DNA from: Isosphaeraceae bacterium
GTDB taxonomy: Bacteria; Planctomycetota; Planctomycetia; Isosphaerales; Isosphaeraceae
NCBI GenBank assembly: GCA_025356475.1
Contig: JANXSX010000088.1
Location: forward strand, 46,098 to 110,097
Direction of reading: 5' to 3'
DNA length: 64,000 nt
Shown: positions 29,631 through 38,562 of the stretch, piece after piece
Numbering within the stretch: the stretch's first letter is position 1
Layout of the letters: every line of letters starts with the position of its first letter
Translations under genes and position numbers: made by a program
Notes under the pieces: generated by a model
Told to the model about the DNA's origin: nothing
Seen by the model: the letters and a program-made list of their open reading frames with translations, nothing else
Databases searched by the model: none

Positions 29631-30764
29631 ATGTCGTGCCTCTCCCAGCTTCCTACGAAAAAGCGAGGTCGGGGTTTTACCTTGATCGAGCTTCTGGTCG
29701 TGATCGCGATCATCGCGGTTTTGATTGCCTTGCTCTTACCGGCTGTTCAGGCCGCGCGCGAGGCCGCCCGGCGTGCTCAATGCACCAACAATATGAGGCA
29801 GCTTGGGTTGTCGCTGCACAATTACCTCTCGACCCATGATGCTATTCCTCATTCGTATGCTGCACGCAACCAGAGCAACCCAAGCGATTTGCGTCTGACC
29901 TGGGGGACCTGGAGTCCTCAGACGTTGCTTCTTCCTTATATGGAGCAGAGCGCCGTCTACAATTCCTGCAACTTCTCTATCGTCAACAAAGACAATGCAG
30001 CAGGTGCTTGGCTGCAAGTGACCGCGATCAGCACGCGGATCGGCGGCTTCCTCTGCCCATCTTCCAAGCTGCCGGTGGGTAGTCAGGATAGTGGGAAGCC
30101 ACACACGGGCAACAACTACTTCGCCTCGGTTGGCCCCGCTTTGCAGTTTGCGTCATGGGATTCGGGTGGGCCCAACGGGCTATTCATGGTTGCAGGGGCC
30201 GGCACGATCTCGGGTTATGAGTGGTCGGGCAGTGCCCCACCGATCGGAATCCGTGACATCACCGACGGCACCTCGAACACAATCGCCTTCGGCGAGTGGC
30301 GGACCGGCGACTTCGATTCTGCGAAGCTCACCATTCCCCAGGACGTCGTCAATCCCGTCTCTTGGCCCGGTACGACCGCCCAGATGAAGATGCCAACCGG
30401 AGCCGCCGTGTTCGCCACCTGGATCAACCAGTGTGCTGGATTCGCCCCCAGATCGACTGCGACGGATTGGCAGGGGAACATGAGTTATCTGGGTTCGGGC
30501 TGGTATCAGGGGATGTTCGGTTACAGCTTGGGCAACACCTTGCTGGCACCCAACCCCCGCATCCCGAATTGCCGGACCTGTAGTTGGGCGGGCGATTGGG
30601 ACTGCGCTGGTATGTATGGTTTGTCGAGCTATCATCCCGGCGGTGGTAATGTGGCCCTGGCTGATGGATCGGTAAGATTCCTCAAGTCCACGACAAACAT
30701 GACCATCATCTGGGCGCTTGGCTCACGAGATCAAGGCGAAGTCATTTCTTCCGACGCCTTCTAA
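29631..30764 (+). CDS. DUF1559 pilin-like exported protein
   Basis: The 377-residue protein has the type IV pilin-like leader ([18 protein letters not shown]), which is cut by a prepilin peptidase after the Gly before FTLIEL. The DUF1559 body follows ([27 protein letters not shown]) and the usual ending [14 protein letters not shown]. These proteins are very abundant in planctomycetes and are probably surface or major pseudopilin-like proteins. ATG 29631 is used because it directly precedes the leader, with AGGA upstream. A terminator hairpin follows. Confidence 0.95.
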   Translation: MSCLSQLPTKKRGRGFTLIELLVVIAIIAVLIALLLPAVQAAREAARRAQCTNNMRQLGLSLHNYLSTHDAIPHSYAARNQSNPSDLRLTWGTWSPQTLLLPYMEQSAVYNSCNFSIVNKDNAAGAWLQVTAISTRIGGFLCPSSKLPVGSQDSGKPHTGNNYFASVGPALQFASWDSGGPNGLFMVAGAGTISGYEWSGSAPPIGIRDITDGTSNTIAFGEWRTGDFDSAKLTIPQDVVNPVSWPGTTAQMKMPTGAAVFATWINQCAGFAPRSTATDWQGNMSYLGSGWYQGMFGYSLGNTLLAPNPRIPNCRTCSWAGDWDCAGMYGLSSYHPGGGNVALADGSVRFLKSTTNMTIIWALGSRDQGEVISSDAF

Positions 30765-30774
30765 GAATCGGTCG

Positions 30775-30799
30775 AGTGGCGAGAGGCCATCTCGCCACT
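30775..30799 (+). terminator. Terminator after the DUF1559 gene
   Basis: A ten-pair stem (30775-30784 with 30790-30799), five-base loop, followed by TCCTCCCC. It begins 11 bases after the stop. Confidence 0.7.
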
Positions 30800-30948
30800 T
30801 CCTCCCCTAATCCGCGACGAGATCCGAAGATTCGAGGGCTGGCCGACGACTGGAATCAAGGCTCGCTGGCCGATTCTTCGGTTCTCGTTCGCGCACACAG
30901 TCACTCACACGTTTCAAATCCGCAGATCTGACACATGGGCCCTGATCG

Positions 30949-32142
30949 ATGCCGTTTCCTCGACCTTGGAAGATCGTCATCGGGATTCTGGTCGCAGTTC
31001 TAGGCGTCTCGGTGGCGATTTTCGTCATTCGTGAGTTAGAGCCGACTACGACCAAGCCGGCTCAATCGGAATCGAAGCCGATTTCGGTTGCGAGCCTCAC
31101 GTTAGGACAGGGGCATTGGGGGGCAGTCGAGCGAGGACGTCAGTTTCTTGCGAAGAATCGTCCTGATCTAGCCCTCTCGGCAGTCATGGAAGTACGCGAC
31201 GAAAAGCCTGGAGCAGGCGAAGCCATGGCAATTGCCGGCGCGGCATTCGCCCAACTTGGCGAGGTCCGCACCGCTCGATCCGCTTTGGAGCGTGCTCTCA
31301 AACTCCAACCGAAGCAGGCAGACGCCGCACGGTTGGCTGCGTCCTTGAGTCTGGGCACCGGCGACGCGGTCCGGGGTCTAAACTACTTGAAGCTCGTGAC
31401 CGAGTTGGAACCCCAGGACGCTGGAGTCTGGGAGTTGATGGGCCGGGTCCGGCACGATCTGGGGGAGTTTGGCCTCTCCGCCGACGCCTTTGCAGCCTCG
31501 CTCGAACGGAAGCCCGACCAACCGGAAATCGTCGTCGCACTGATCAACGAGTTGCTCCAGGCTGGCCGTGCTGACGAGGCGACGCGATGGCTTGAACCCG
31601 CCCTCAAGTCGAATCCCAATGACGCCAAGCTGATGGGGCTCGCTGCACGACAGGCGCGTGACCTTGGCGAAGCAGATCGAGGTTTGAGTCTTGCGGAATC
31701 AACCCTCGCAATCGATCCCAATAACTTTGATGCGCTGATCGTTCGTGCCAAGACCTCTGTCCAGGCTGGGAACGCCCAAGCTGCGGTCAAGGATCTTGAA
31801 CGAGCCATTACCCAACAGCCCAACGATCTCCGAGCCTTGCAGCTTCTGGGACAGGCTGAGTCGCTCGCCGGTCTGGACGATCGCTCACGAGCCACGATGA
31901 GTAAGCATCAAGCCGCGCAGCAGCGGGGTCTGAAGATGACCGATCTGATGAAGCAGATCACCAATACACCTGATGATGCGACGCTCCGGGTTGCTTTGGG
32001 ACGGCTCGCCAATGAAGCGGGCCAGGTCGAACTCGCTCACCAGTGCTATCAAGCCGCCCTTCAGATCGATCCCCAACAGAAAGAGGCTCGCGAGGCCATG
32101 GCCGCCCTCCCCGCCGAGTCTCATCATGGACACGGGCGATGA
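30949..32142 (+). CDS. Membrane-anchored TPR protein
   Basis: The 397-residue protein has one N-terminal membrane helix (IVIGILVAVLGVSVAIFVI), a linker and then at least eight TPR-like helical repeats (for example ALNYLKLV... and IDPNNFDALIVRAK). TPR arrays mediate protein binding. The C-terminus carries a His/Gly tail. It overlaps the next gene by four bases (ATGA at 32139), which encodes an exported FG-GAP protein. The two are thus co-translated and probably form a complex. Confidence 0.87.
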   Translation: MPFPRPWKIVIGILVAVLGVSVAIFVIRELEPTTTKPAQSESKPISVASLTLGQGHWGAVERGRQFLAKNRPDLALSAVMEVRDEKPGAGEAMAIAGAAFAQLGEVRTARSALERALKLQPKQADAARLAASLSLGTGDAVRGLNYLKLVTELEPQDAGVWELMGRVRHDLGEFGLSADAFAASLERKPDQPEIVVALINELLQAGRADEATRWLEPALKSNPNDAKLMGLAARQARDLGEADRGLSLAESTLAIDPNNFDALIVRAKTSVQAGNAQAAVKDLERAITQQPNDLRALQLLGQAESLAGLDDRSRATMSKHQAAQQRGLKMTDLMKQITNTPDDATLRVALGRLANEAGQVELAHQCYQAALQIDPQQKEAREAMAALPAESHHGHGR

Positions 32143-33899
32143 GGATTCCGCAGGTTGCCGTCGCTCTCCTCGCTTCGTTCCTCCTCGGATGCCAGAGCAA
32201 GCAACCTACTGAAGCCATGATCGTCAGCACATTTGTGAATGACGGTCAAACGGGCGATCTCGCGGGCCATAAAGCCAATCCTCTCGTCCCACAGCGACCA
32301 AGCCCATTTCGATTTGTCGACATGATCGATAGGTCGGATATCGGCTTCATTCATGTTTCGGGAATGACCCCTGAGAAATACTTCCCTACCGCCAACGGGT
32401 CGGGGGCGGCGATCTTCGACTATGACGGAGACGGTAAACTCGACCTGTACTTCGCAACCCAGACGTTTTTCCCCGTGGGATCGAAACCAGGTTTGGGGAA
32501 CCGGCTCTATCGCAACCTCGGTGCAGGCAAGTTCGCGGACGTAACCGATGGTTCAGGGTTAGGGTTCGTGGGGTTCTGTCACGGAATTGTGGTCGGAGAT
32601 ATCGACAACGACGGTGCCCCCGATGTCTTCCTCTGCAACTTCGGGTCGAATCGTCTGTTCCACAATAACCGGGATGGCACATTCTCAGACATCAGCCTAT
32701 CGGCGGGGGTCGATCGATCGGGCTGGTCATCCTCGGGCGCATTTCTTGACTATGATAACGACGGCGACCTGGACCTTTACGTGAGCAATTATGGCCAATG
32801 GGTCTTCCCAGACGACGATAAGTTTTGCTTCAACGACTCATTCGTGCTTGCCCCTGGTGAGAAACCCGTCCGCCTCTACTGCGGGCCATCGTCAGTACGA
32901 ACGCTCAGGCACTACTTTTATCGCAATAACGGCGATCTGACTTTCACCGAAGTGGCGGATCAGGTCGGGCTGACGCGGACCGATGGGCATGGTTTTGGAG
33001 TCGTCGCAGCCGACTTGAACGGTGATGGTAAGATTGACTTGTATGTAGCGAACGATACCGACCCCAACTTCCTCTACCTAAACCAAGGGGACGGTACCTT
33101 TTCCGACGTCAGCGAGGCCTCGGGCGCGGCCTTCGATGGTCACGGACTTCCACAAGCCGGTATGGGTGTCGATGCCGAAGATTTTGACGGCGATGGTCGT
33201 TCCGACCTCTTTGTTACCAACTTCGAAAACGAGTACAACACCCTCTATCGCAACCTAGGAGAGGCTCGGTTCATCGACGAGACACCGACTCTGGGGCTTG
33301 TCGATCATATGCCGTGGATCGGTTGGGGCTGTGCCCTGGCCGATTTTGATAATGATGGCTGGCCCGACATCTTCGTCACAAACGGGCACGTCGACGACAA
33401 TCGCCGTGAACTCGGAGAGCAAGTTGATTACGCCCAGCCGCCGCTTCTCTACCGGAATCTCGCGGGCAAACGGTTCGCGCTAGCGACCCGCGATGTTGGC
33501 CCCTACTTCGACGCCGATCATGTCGGGCGTGGGGCTGCTTTCGGCGACCTTGACGACGATGGCAAGCTCGACATTGTCGTGAACCACAAAGGTGGACGAC
33601 CGGCGATCCTCATGAATGCGACACCATCGGCCCATCATTGGGTGAGGTTCGACCTGGTCGGCACCAAGTCGAACCGCGACGCGATCGGGGCTCAAATTGA
33701 GGTCCATGCAGGCGGGCGAGTCATCCACCGACAGCGTAAAGGGGGGGGCAGCATGGAGTCTGCCCACGACCCCCGGGTTCTGGTCGGTATCGAAGCGACC
33801 TCGCAAGTCGACCTCGTGATCATCCGCTGGCCTTCTGGGACGATCACTGAGAAGTCGAATCTCAAGAGCGATACGACGCATCGAATTGTCGAACCATAA
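32139..33899 (+). CDS. FG-GAP/ASPIC-UnbV repeat lipoprotein (CRTAC1-like)
   Basis: The 586-residue protein is a predicted lipoprotein (ALLASFLLGC). It has many FG-GAP/VCBS repeats, each with a calcium-binding D-x-D-x-D-G loop (FDYDGDGKLDLY, DIDNDGAPDVF, DYDNDGDLDLYV, DLNGDGKIDLY, DFDGDGRSDLF, DFDNDGWPDIF, DLDDDGKLDIV). They form an integrin-like beta-propeller that binds Ca2+. The C-terminal part from RFDLVGTKSNRDAIGAQIEV is the ASPIC/UnbV domain. It sits outside the cytoplasm. The start overlaps the stop codon of the TPR gene. Confidence 0.93.
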   Translation: MRIPQVAVALLASFLLGCQSKQPTEAMIVSTFVNDGQTGDLAGHKANPLVPQRPSPFRFVDMIDRSDIGFIHVSGMTPEKYFPTANGSGAAIFDYDGDGKLDLYFATQTFFPVGSKPGLGNRLYRNLGAGKFADVTDGSGLGFVGFCHGIVVGDIDNDGAPDVFLCNFGSNRLFHNNRDGTFSDISLSAGVDRSGWSSSGAFLDYDNDGDLDLYVSNYGQWVFPDDDKFCFNDSFVLAPGEKPVRLYCGPSSVRTLRHYFYRNNGDLTFTEVADQVGLTRTDGHGFGVVAADLNGDGKIDLYVANDTDPNFLYLNQGDGTFSDVSEASGAAFDGHGLPQAGMGVDAEDFDGDGRSDLFVTNFENEYNTLYRNLGEARFIDETPTLGLVDHMPWIGWGCALADFDNDGWPDIFVTNGHVDDNRRELGEQVDYAQPPLLYRNLAGKRFALATRDVGPYFDADHVGRGAAFGDLDDDGKLDIVVNHKGGRPAILMNATPSAHHWVRFDLVGTKSNRDAIGAQIEVHAGGRVIHRQRKGGGSMESAHDPRVLVGIEATSQVDLVIIRWPSGTITEKSNLKSDTTHRIVEP

Positions 33900-33917
33900 T
33901 CTGGGTAAGTCGCATTA

Positions 33918-35015
33918 TCACTTATCCTTCGCAGTCTCGATCGCCTTCTTGTACTGTTCGAGCCGTTCTTTCATGCCGCCATCCAGGAGCGGTGTCCCCT
34001 CTGCAAGCTTGCAGGCTCGTTGCTGGACCTCGTAGGCTTTGGCAGTCTCACCGGAGTCGAAGAGTGCTTTGGCCAATGTATCCGCGACCGCTGCGTCTTT
34101 TTGTTCATTGAGTTCGTCGCCACGCGAGGCCGCTTTCACCGCCAGCTTCAGCAGGTCAGGAGTGGTCTTGACCTTGCGATCGGGATCAACGATCGACCAT
34201 GCGATGTTATTCAAAGCGTTGGCGTCGTCCTTACTGTCCTCGTAGACTTTGGCACCATACGCGGCGGCGGCCTTGGACTCGCCAGTCTGCAAGAGGATCA
34301 TGAACTTGAGGCCGCCGAGCTGACTCTCCAAGGCTGGGGTTTCATCGAAGATTTCGTCGAGAACCTTGAGCATCGCTTTGGGATCACCCTCTTTCTGGGC
34401 GGCCATCAGCTTGCCTTGGACCTTCATCATCTTCTCTTGGGTGTCCTTCGCCTCCGCGCGGAGCTTGGCATTGGCTGCCACGTCGAACTTGCCCGCGATG
34501 ATTTCTTCGAGCGGCTTGTCCATCTCCATTGGGTGACCGATCCAGGCGACCTTGCCCTCACCGTTGATGATGAATGAGGAAGGGATGCCATTCTCACCCG
34601 CAGCCATCATCCAGTTATTGGCCATTTTGCCGTCGTTGGCGTCCCCCTTCTCGGGAACAAGGTCCATCGCGACGCGATAGTCCATCTTGTCCCCCATCTC
34701 CTTGACGAACGGCTTGACGAGTTTCTGATCTTCCTCCCAGACACTCACTCCAATGAATGTGACGTCTTTGTATTTCTTCTGAAGTTCGCTCACGTGGGGG
34801 ATGCTGGTCCGACAGGGGCCGCACCACGTGGCCCAGAACTCGACCACATAGATTTTGCCCTTTGCGAACTCCGTGACCGGCTCACCTTTGATGAACTCTT
34901 TCACTTCGAGCTTGGGAGCGGGGGCACCTAGAGTGAGGCCATCCGCTGCAAATGACGACCTGGTGAATCCTGCCAAGATCGCGACGAGACTGAATGCAAA
35001 CGATCGCTTGGACAT
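33918..35015 (-). CDS. TlpA-like thioredoxin-family exported protein with C-terminal helical repeat
   Basis: The 365-residue protein has a signal peptide (SFAFSLVAILAGFTRSSFAA) and a TlpA/ResA-type thioredoxin fold with active site WATWCGPCRTSIPH near residue 64. An insertion follows with GIPSSFIINGEGKVAWIGHP, the cis-Pro region. The last 170 residues are helical and TPR-like (KLMAAQKEGDPKAMLKVLDE, ALNNIAWSIVDPDRKV). It probably acts as a periplasmic disulfide reductant or oxidase. The frame begins 42 codons earlier. ATG 35015 was chosen for the signal peptide. Confidence 0.9.
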   Translation of the reverse strand: MSKRSFAFSLVAILAGFTRSSFAADGLTLGAPAPKLEVKEFIKGEPVTEFAKGKIYVVEFWATWCGPCRTSIPHVSELQKKYKDVTFIGVSVWEEDQKLVKPFVKEMGDKMDYRVAMDLVPEKGDANDGKMANNWMMAAGENGIPSSFIINGEGKVAWIGHPMEMDKPLEEIIAGKFDVAANAKLRAEAKDTQEKMMKVQGKLMAAQKEGDPKAMLKVLDEIFDETPALESQLGGLKFMILLQTGESKAAAAYGAKVYEDSKDDANALNNIAWSIVDPDRKVKTTPDLLKLAVKAASRGDELNEQKDAAVADTLAKALFDSGETAKAYEVQQRACKLAEGTPLLDGGMKERLEQYKKAIETAKDK

Positions 35016-35150
35016 AGTGAACTCCAATGGGAAGAACTCGATGGAAGCCGGGTTGTTAGGTTTGATGACGACTTGAGACAGGGGAGGAGACGAACGAATC
35101 CGCCTTTTCCCGCCATCCCGAACGAACGAAGGTTGATCCACCGATCCCGA

Positions 35151-35181
35151 TTGACACTTCGACCAACCTCATTGATAGAAT
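35151..35181 (+). promoter_or_regulatory. Possible promoter for the Septu-like pair
   Basis: A perfect TTGACA (35151-35156) and TAGAAT (35176-35181) are separated by 19 bases, longer than ideal. A shifted -10 (GATAGA) would give 17. The next start is ATG 35220. Confidence 0.4.
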
Positions 35182-35219
35182 ACGAAGATACAAGGGCAAA
35201 AGGCCATGGGTGGGCGATA

Positions 35220-36503
35220 ATGTACGTTAAAAGGGTGGTCCTGGAGAATATTCGTGGCTTCCCGCGACTCGATCTGAAGTTCGAACGCAGTGATCGAACG
35301 TATCAGGGGTGGTGGGTCGTCACGGGAGACAACGCAGCAGGGAAAACCGCTCTGTTGAAGTCAATTGCGATGGCGCTGATTGGCCCAGACGCGATTCGTT
35401 CACTCCAGCCTTCCCTTGCTGGCTGGATTCGACATGGAGAGTCTCACTCTGTCGTCGCTGTCGAGATCGTCGCGGGGGAGAAGGATCAATTCCGCGCTGG
35501 GAGACCTTTCACAGGGCCGTTCTGGTCTGAGCTGAGTCTGTCACTTGAAGAAGGGCCTGAGATCAAGCTTGGCATTGGAAATCTCTATAAGGGAAATGAA
35601 AAAGGACCAACTTATGGCCCTTGGGCTGTCAATCCTTCAGGATGGTTTTGTGCCGGTTACGGCCCGTTTCGGCGGCTTTCCGGAGATTCCCCAGAAGCGC
35701 AACGTGTGATGTCGTCTATGGGCAGAGTGGCACGGTTCGCGACGATGTTCAAAGAGGATGCGGCTCTGAGTGAATGCGAGATCTGGCTCAAGGAACTCCA
35801 CCACAAGTCGCTCGAAGGCCACACGCGTGAGTCCCACATCCTCAATAACGTAGTGAGTCTTTTGAACGACGACTTCTTACAGAACGGCTTGAAGGTTGAA
35901 CGTGTCGACTCAGCAGGTCTATGGATTCGACAGCGAAACGGTATCGTATTGCCTTTGACAGACATGAGCGAAGGTTATCGTGCGGCTCTCGCCATGCTCA
36001 TCGATCTGTTACGCCACCTGATCGACATTCATGGTGAGGAGTTCGTAAAAGAGTCCAACGGCAAATTCGAAGTTCCGCACTCAGGGGTTGTACTAATCGA
36101 TGAGATCGATGCGCATCTTCATCCAGAATGGCAGAGGAAGATCGGGTTCTGGCTGAGGAGTCGATTCCCCAAACTTCAGTTTATCGTAACAACTCATTCA
36201 CCGATGATCTGTCAAGCTGCCGACTCCGACGGGATCTTCTACTTACCTCCGCCCGGCAGCTCCCAGGAGCCTGAGCAGATCACAGGTTCTGATTATCAGA
36301 ACATCATTCGAGGTAAGCCCGACGAGATTCTCCGTGGGCCTGCGTTCCGGGTCGCCAATACTCGTTCCGACAAAGCCGTCAATGCGAGGGTTGAGTTCGC
36401 TCGGCTGAAGTCGAAACAACAAGGTTGCAGCCTATCCGAGGACGAAACATTAAAAATGACTCAATTGGAAATGTTCGTTGGGGCAAATGGTGAACTAGAC
36501 TGA
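35220..36503 (+). CDS. ABC-type ATPase of a Septu-like defence pair (PtuA-like)
   Basis: The 427-residue protein is an ABC/RecF/OLD-like ATPase. Walker A is VVTGDNAAGKTALLKS near residue 36. A signature-like MSEGYRAALAML comes later, then Walker B GVVLIDEIDAHLHPEWQ and the switch His in VTTHSPM. The region between Walker A and the signature is long, as in SMC-like defence ATPases. It is followed 5 bases later by an HNH nuclease gene. An ATPase plus HNH pair is the layout of Septu (PtuA-PtuB), which protects against phage. The sequence looks lower in GC than its neighbours, fitting acquisition. No reverse transcriptase is nearby, so this is not a retron form. The ribosome binding site is weak. 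Confidence 0.85.
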   Translation: MYVKRVVLENIRGFPRLDLKFERSDRTYQGWWVVTGDNAAGKTALLKSIAMALIGPDAIRSLQPSLAGWIRHGESHSVVAVEIVAGEKDQFRAGRPFTGPFWSELSLSLEEGPEIKLGIGNLYKGNEKGPTYGPWAVNPSGWFCAGYGPFRRLSGDSPEAQRVMSSMGRVARFATMFKEDAALSECEIWLKELHHKSLEGHTRESHILNNVVSLLNDDFLQNGLKVERVDSAGLWIRQRNGIVLPLTDMSEGYRAALAMLIDLLRHLIDIHGEEFVKESNGKFEVPHSGVVLIDEIDAHLHPEWQRKIGFWLRSRFPKLQFIVTTHSPMICQAADSDGIFYLPPPGSSQEPEQITGSDYQNIIRGKPDEILRGPAFRVANTRSDKAVNARVEFARLKSKQQGCSLSEDETLKMTQLEMFVGANGELD

Positions 36504-36508
36504 ATATC

Positions 36509-37264
36509 ATGAGAAAACTGAATCGCGTTGATCTCCCCGCAGCCTCCCAAAGTTACCTCCAGAAGAAACAGGCCGAGGTCAATTCAGGAAGTGATCTCAA
36601 GACGACGTGGGAGAACGCCAGGAAAACCAAAAGAATTCAGGGGGTCTTTCTCACTTTGATGGAAATGACCGGGAAAAGATGCCGTTGCATGTATTGCGAA
36701 GATTCGCGAGGTACGACCATTGAGCATTTCTGGCCCAAGGCCAAATACCGAGAGAAGGCTTTCGTCTGGAAGAATCTTCTGCTGTTGTGTCAGGGTTGTC
36801 AGAATCATAAGGGAAGCCAATTCCGACTCGGGTCGGACAGCGAGCCACTTCTGATCGACCCAACATCAGAAGATCCCTGGGATTTTCTTTATTACGAATC
36901 GCGGACCGGCCTTATCGTCGCTCGATATGATTCAGAGAGCGATTGTCCCAGCCCAAAAGGTGAACATACAACGCATAAAAAAACTCTCCCACTCAACATT
37001 GAGGCTGTCTCTGAGGGGCGTGCGAGAACGACTCGCAACCTCAATCGAGCGGTGAGGCAATACCTGGAACTCCCCTTGGATAAGCGGGAGACTATGGATT
37101 CCATTGAGGAGCTTGTGGACGTGGTCCAAGACCACCTGGATTATGGACTCGTCGTCTGGTTCTTCTTGCGGGACGGTCGCAACGAACCTCCCTTTTGTAG
37201 GCTTGAGTCCGAATGCCCGAGAGCATGGTCCGCGTGCATCTCCAAGCTTGAACTGAGCGATTGA
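36509..37264 (+). CDS. HNH endonuclease of a Septu-like defence pair (PtuB-like)
   Basis: The 251-residue protein has the HNH fold of the TIGR02646/PtuB type: CMYCEDSRGTTIEHFWPKAK (first Cys pair and catalytic His), then FVWKNLLLLCQGCQNHKG (second Cys pair and Asn/His). The order CxxC, EHFxPK, W-NLLL-C, C-x-NHKG matches that family. It probably cuts nucleic acid when the ATPase is triggered. It starts five bases after the ATPase stop, so they form one operon. The C-terminal half is helical and less typical. Confidence 0.88.
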   Translation: MRKLNRVDLPAASQSYLQKKQAEVNSGSDLKTTWENARKTKRIQGVFLTLMEMTGKRCRCMYCEDSRGTTIEHFWPKAKYREKAFVWKNLLLLCQGCQNHKGSQFRLGSDSEPLLIDPTSEDPWDFLYYESRTGLIVARYDSESDCPSPKGEHTTHKKTLPLNIEAVSEGRARTTRNLNRAVRQYLELPLDKRETMDSIEELVDVVQDHLDYGLVVWFFLRDGRNEPPFCRLESECPRAWSACISKLELSD

Positions 37265-37418
37265 GCTTCGATTTTCGCCGGCGACCTGAGCAAAAAGGTC
37301 AGAGGGATGGCCCAGTCATTCAATCGTCTGTCGTTCCGCTCGGCGGCTCCTTTACTTCGTTCGGACTCATGACTAGGCTTAGAGTACCTGTCGATCCGGC
37401 TCACCTTAGGGCACTCCC

Positions 37419-37691
37419 ATGTCGCAAGCCATCGCCGATCCCGCTGAGCTGAGGCGGTTCGCTCAAAATCTGAAGCGGTTCAGCCAGGAAATGAACGTCC
37501 AGATGTCCGCTCTGCGGGGGCAGTTCAATGGTCTCGGTCAGACCTGGCGAGATAAAGAACACGAGAAGTTCGCTGAGGAGTTCGACCGAACCGTCCAGGC
37601 AATCGCCAAGTTCGTTGATGTGACTAACCAGCACATCCCGTTCCTACTCCGTAAGGCCGACCGGGTCGAAGAGTACCTCCAGCAGCGCTAA
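37419..37691 (+). CDS. WXG100-like small protein
   Basis: The 90-residue protein consists of two predicted helices around LGQTWRDKEHEKFAEEF near residue 40, where WRD takes the place of WxG. This is the fold of WXG100 (EsxA/B-like) type VII secretion substrates. Polar helices flank it (RRFAQNLKRFSQEMNVQMS and TNQHIPFLLRKADRVEEYL). It has no signal peptide. Its gene is the first of four in tandem that end in an FtsK/SpoIIIE ATPase, a setting that strongly supports a type VII-like role. Confidence 0.8.
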   Translation: MSQAIADPAELRRFAQNLKRFSQEMNVQMSALRGQFNGLGQTWRDKEHEKFAEEFDRTVQAIAKFVDVTNQHIPFLLRKADRVEEYLQQR

Positions 37692-37708
37692 CATCGAGAG
37701 GTTGACCG

Positions 37709-38242
37709 ATGAGCGAGCTGGCCCGCGTCCACTCGATCGAAGCGATCCGGACGTTCCGCGATAACCTGGCAACATTTATTGAGGATGCCAGGCACGGACT
37801 CGACGCTACGGATATGGAGATCCGCCGCTCGACCAACTGGCTAACCCAGGATATGTTTCAGTACTGGCGTGGCGAGATCAAGCGCCGGAATGAAGAAGTG
37901 AGCAGCGCACGTGTCGCTTTGCATCGCAAGCAAATGATGAAGATGTCGGCTGCAACCGCTTATGACACCGAGGAAAAAGAGGCCCTTCAAAAGGCGACCC
38001 GTCGGCTTCGTGAAGCCGAGATGAAATCTGACCTGGTGAAGAGGTGGATCCCCAACTGGCAACATGCAGTCGCCGAGTACCAGGGGCACGGGCGACCGAT
38101 GGGCGACACGCTCGCGGGCGACCTGCAGAAGGCGCTTATCCTGCTCCAGAAGATGACCGATGCCCTTGATGCGTATGTCGCGATGGCACCTCCATCGGCC
38201 CCAGCTTCCGCCCCGGTGGAATCCCCCAAGGAGTCGTCGTAA
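37709..38242 (+). CDS. Helical protein of the WXG100-FtsK module
   Basis: The 177-residue protein is not recognised. It is almost fully helical with heptad-like segments (AIRTFRDNLATFIEDAR, ATRRLREAEMKSDLVKRW) and ends with a Pro/Ala/Ser-rich tail. No signal peptide. Size and composition suggest a coiled-coil partner or chaperone, possibly a second secreted protein of the LXG type. It has GAGG upstream of ATG 37709 and overlaps the next gene by one base (TAATG at 38240-38244), so they are translationally coupled. Confidence 0.75.
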   Translation: MSELARVHSIEAIRTFRDNLATFIEDARHGLDATDMEIRRSTNWLTQDMFQYWRGEIKRRNEEVSSARVALHRKQMMKMSAATAYDTEEKEALQKATRRLREAEMKSDLVKRWIPNWQHAVAEYQGHGRPMGDTLAGDLQKALILLQKMTDALDAYVAMAPPSAPASAPVESPKESS

Positions 38243-38469
38243 TGAGTGCGGGCTCTGGTCGGCTACACCATGCGATCCAAGCGTTGAAAGTGCAGTGGGA
38301 GACCGCAGGCGACGGCTGGAACGATCGAGTCCGCCAGGACTTCGAGAAGGATTATATTGCTCCTCTCGAACTTCAGGTTGCGTCGACACTCCGAGCAATG
38401 CACGAACTCGATGATGTGATGCTCAAGATGCGTCGCGAGTGTGGGTCCGAACGAGACTCCATCTTTTGA
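38242..38469 (+). CDS. Small helical protein of the WXG100-FtsK module
   Basis: The 75-residue protein resembles a short WXG100-like helical hairpin. It starts HHAIQALKVQWETAGDGWND and continues with a second helix ending VMLKMRRECGSE. The VQWETAGDGW turn could be the equivalent of the WxG hinge. It has no signal peptide. Its start overlaps the preceding stop by one base, and the FtsK gene begins 94 bases later. Confidence 0.7.
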   Translation: MSAGSGRLHHAIQALKVQWETAGDGWNDRVRQDFEKDYIAPLELQVASTLRAMHELDDVMLKMRRECGSERDSIF

Positions 38470-38562
38470 GGGCCGCCCACTTTGCGGGGCCCGGTTCGGC
38501 AGATGGCGTTTCTCATCAGGCGATGAACTTATCAAGTAACTCTGACGCAGGTCCATCGACTT

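Noticed and set aside
35220..37264. Retron-linked form of the ATPase-HNH pair
   Set aside because: No reverse transcriptase gene or msr/msd-like RNA is nearby.
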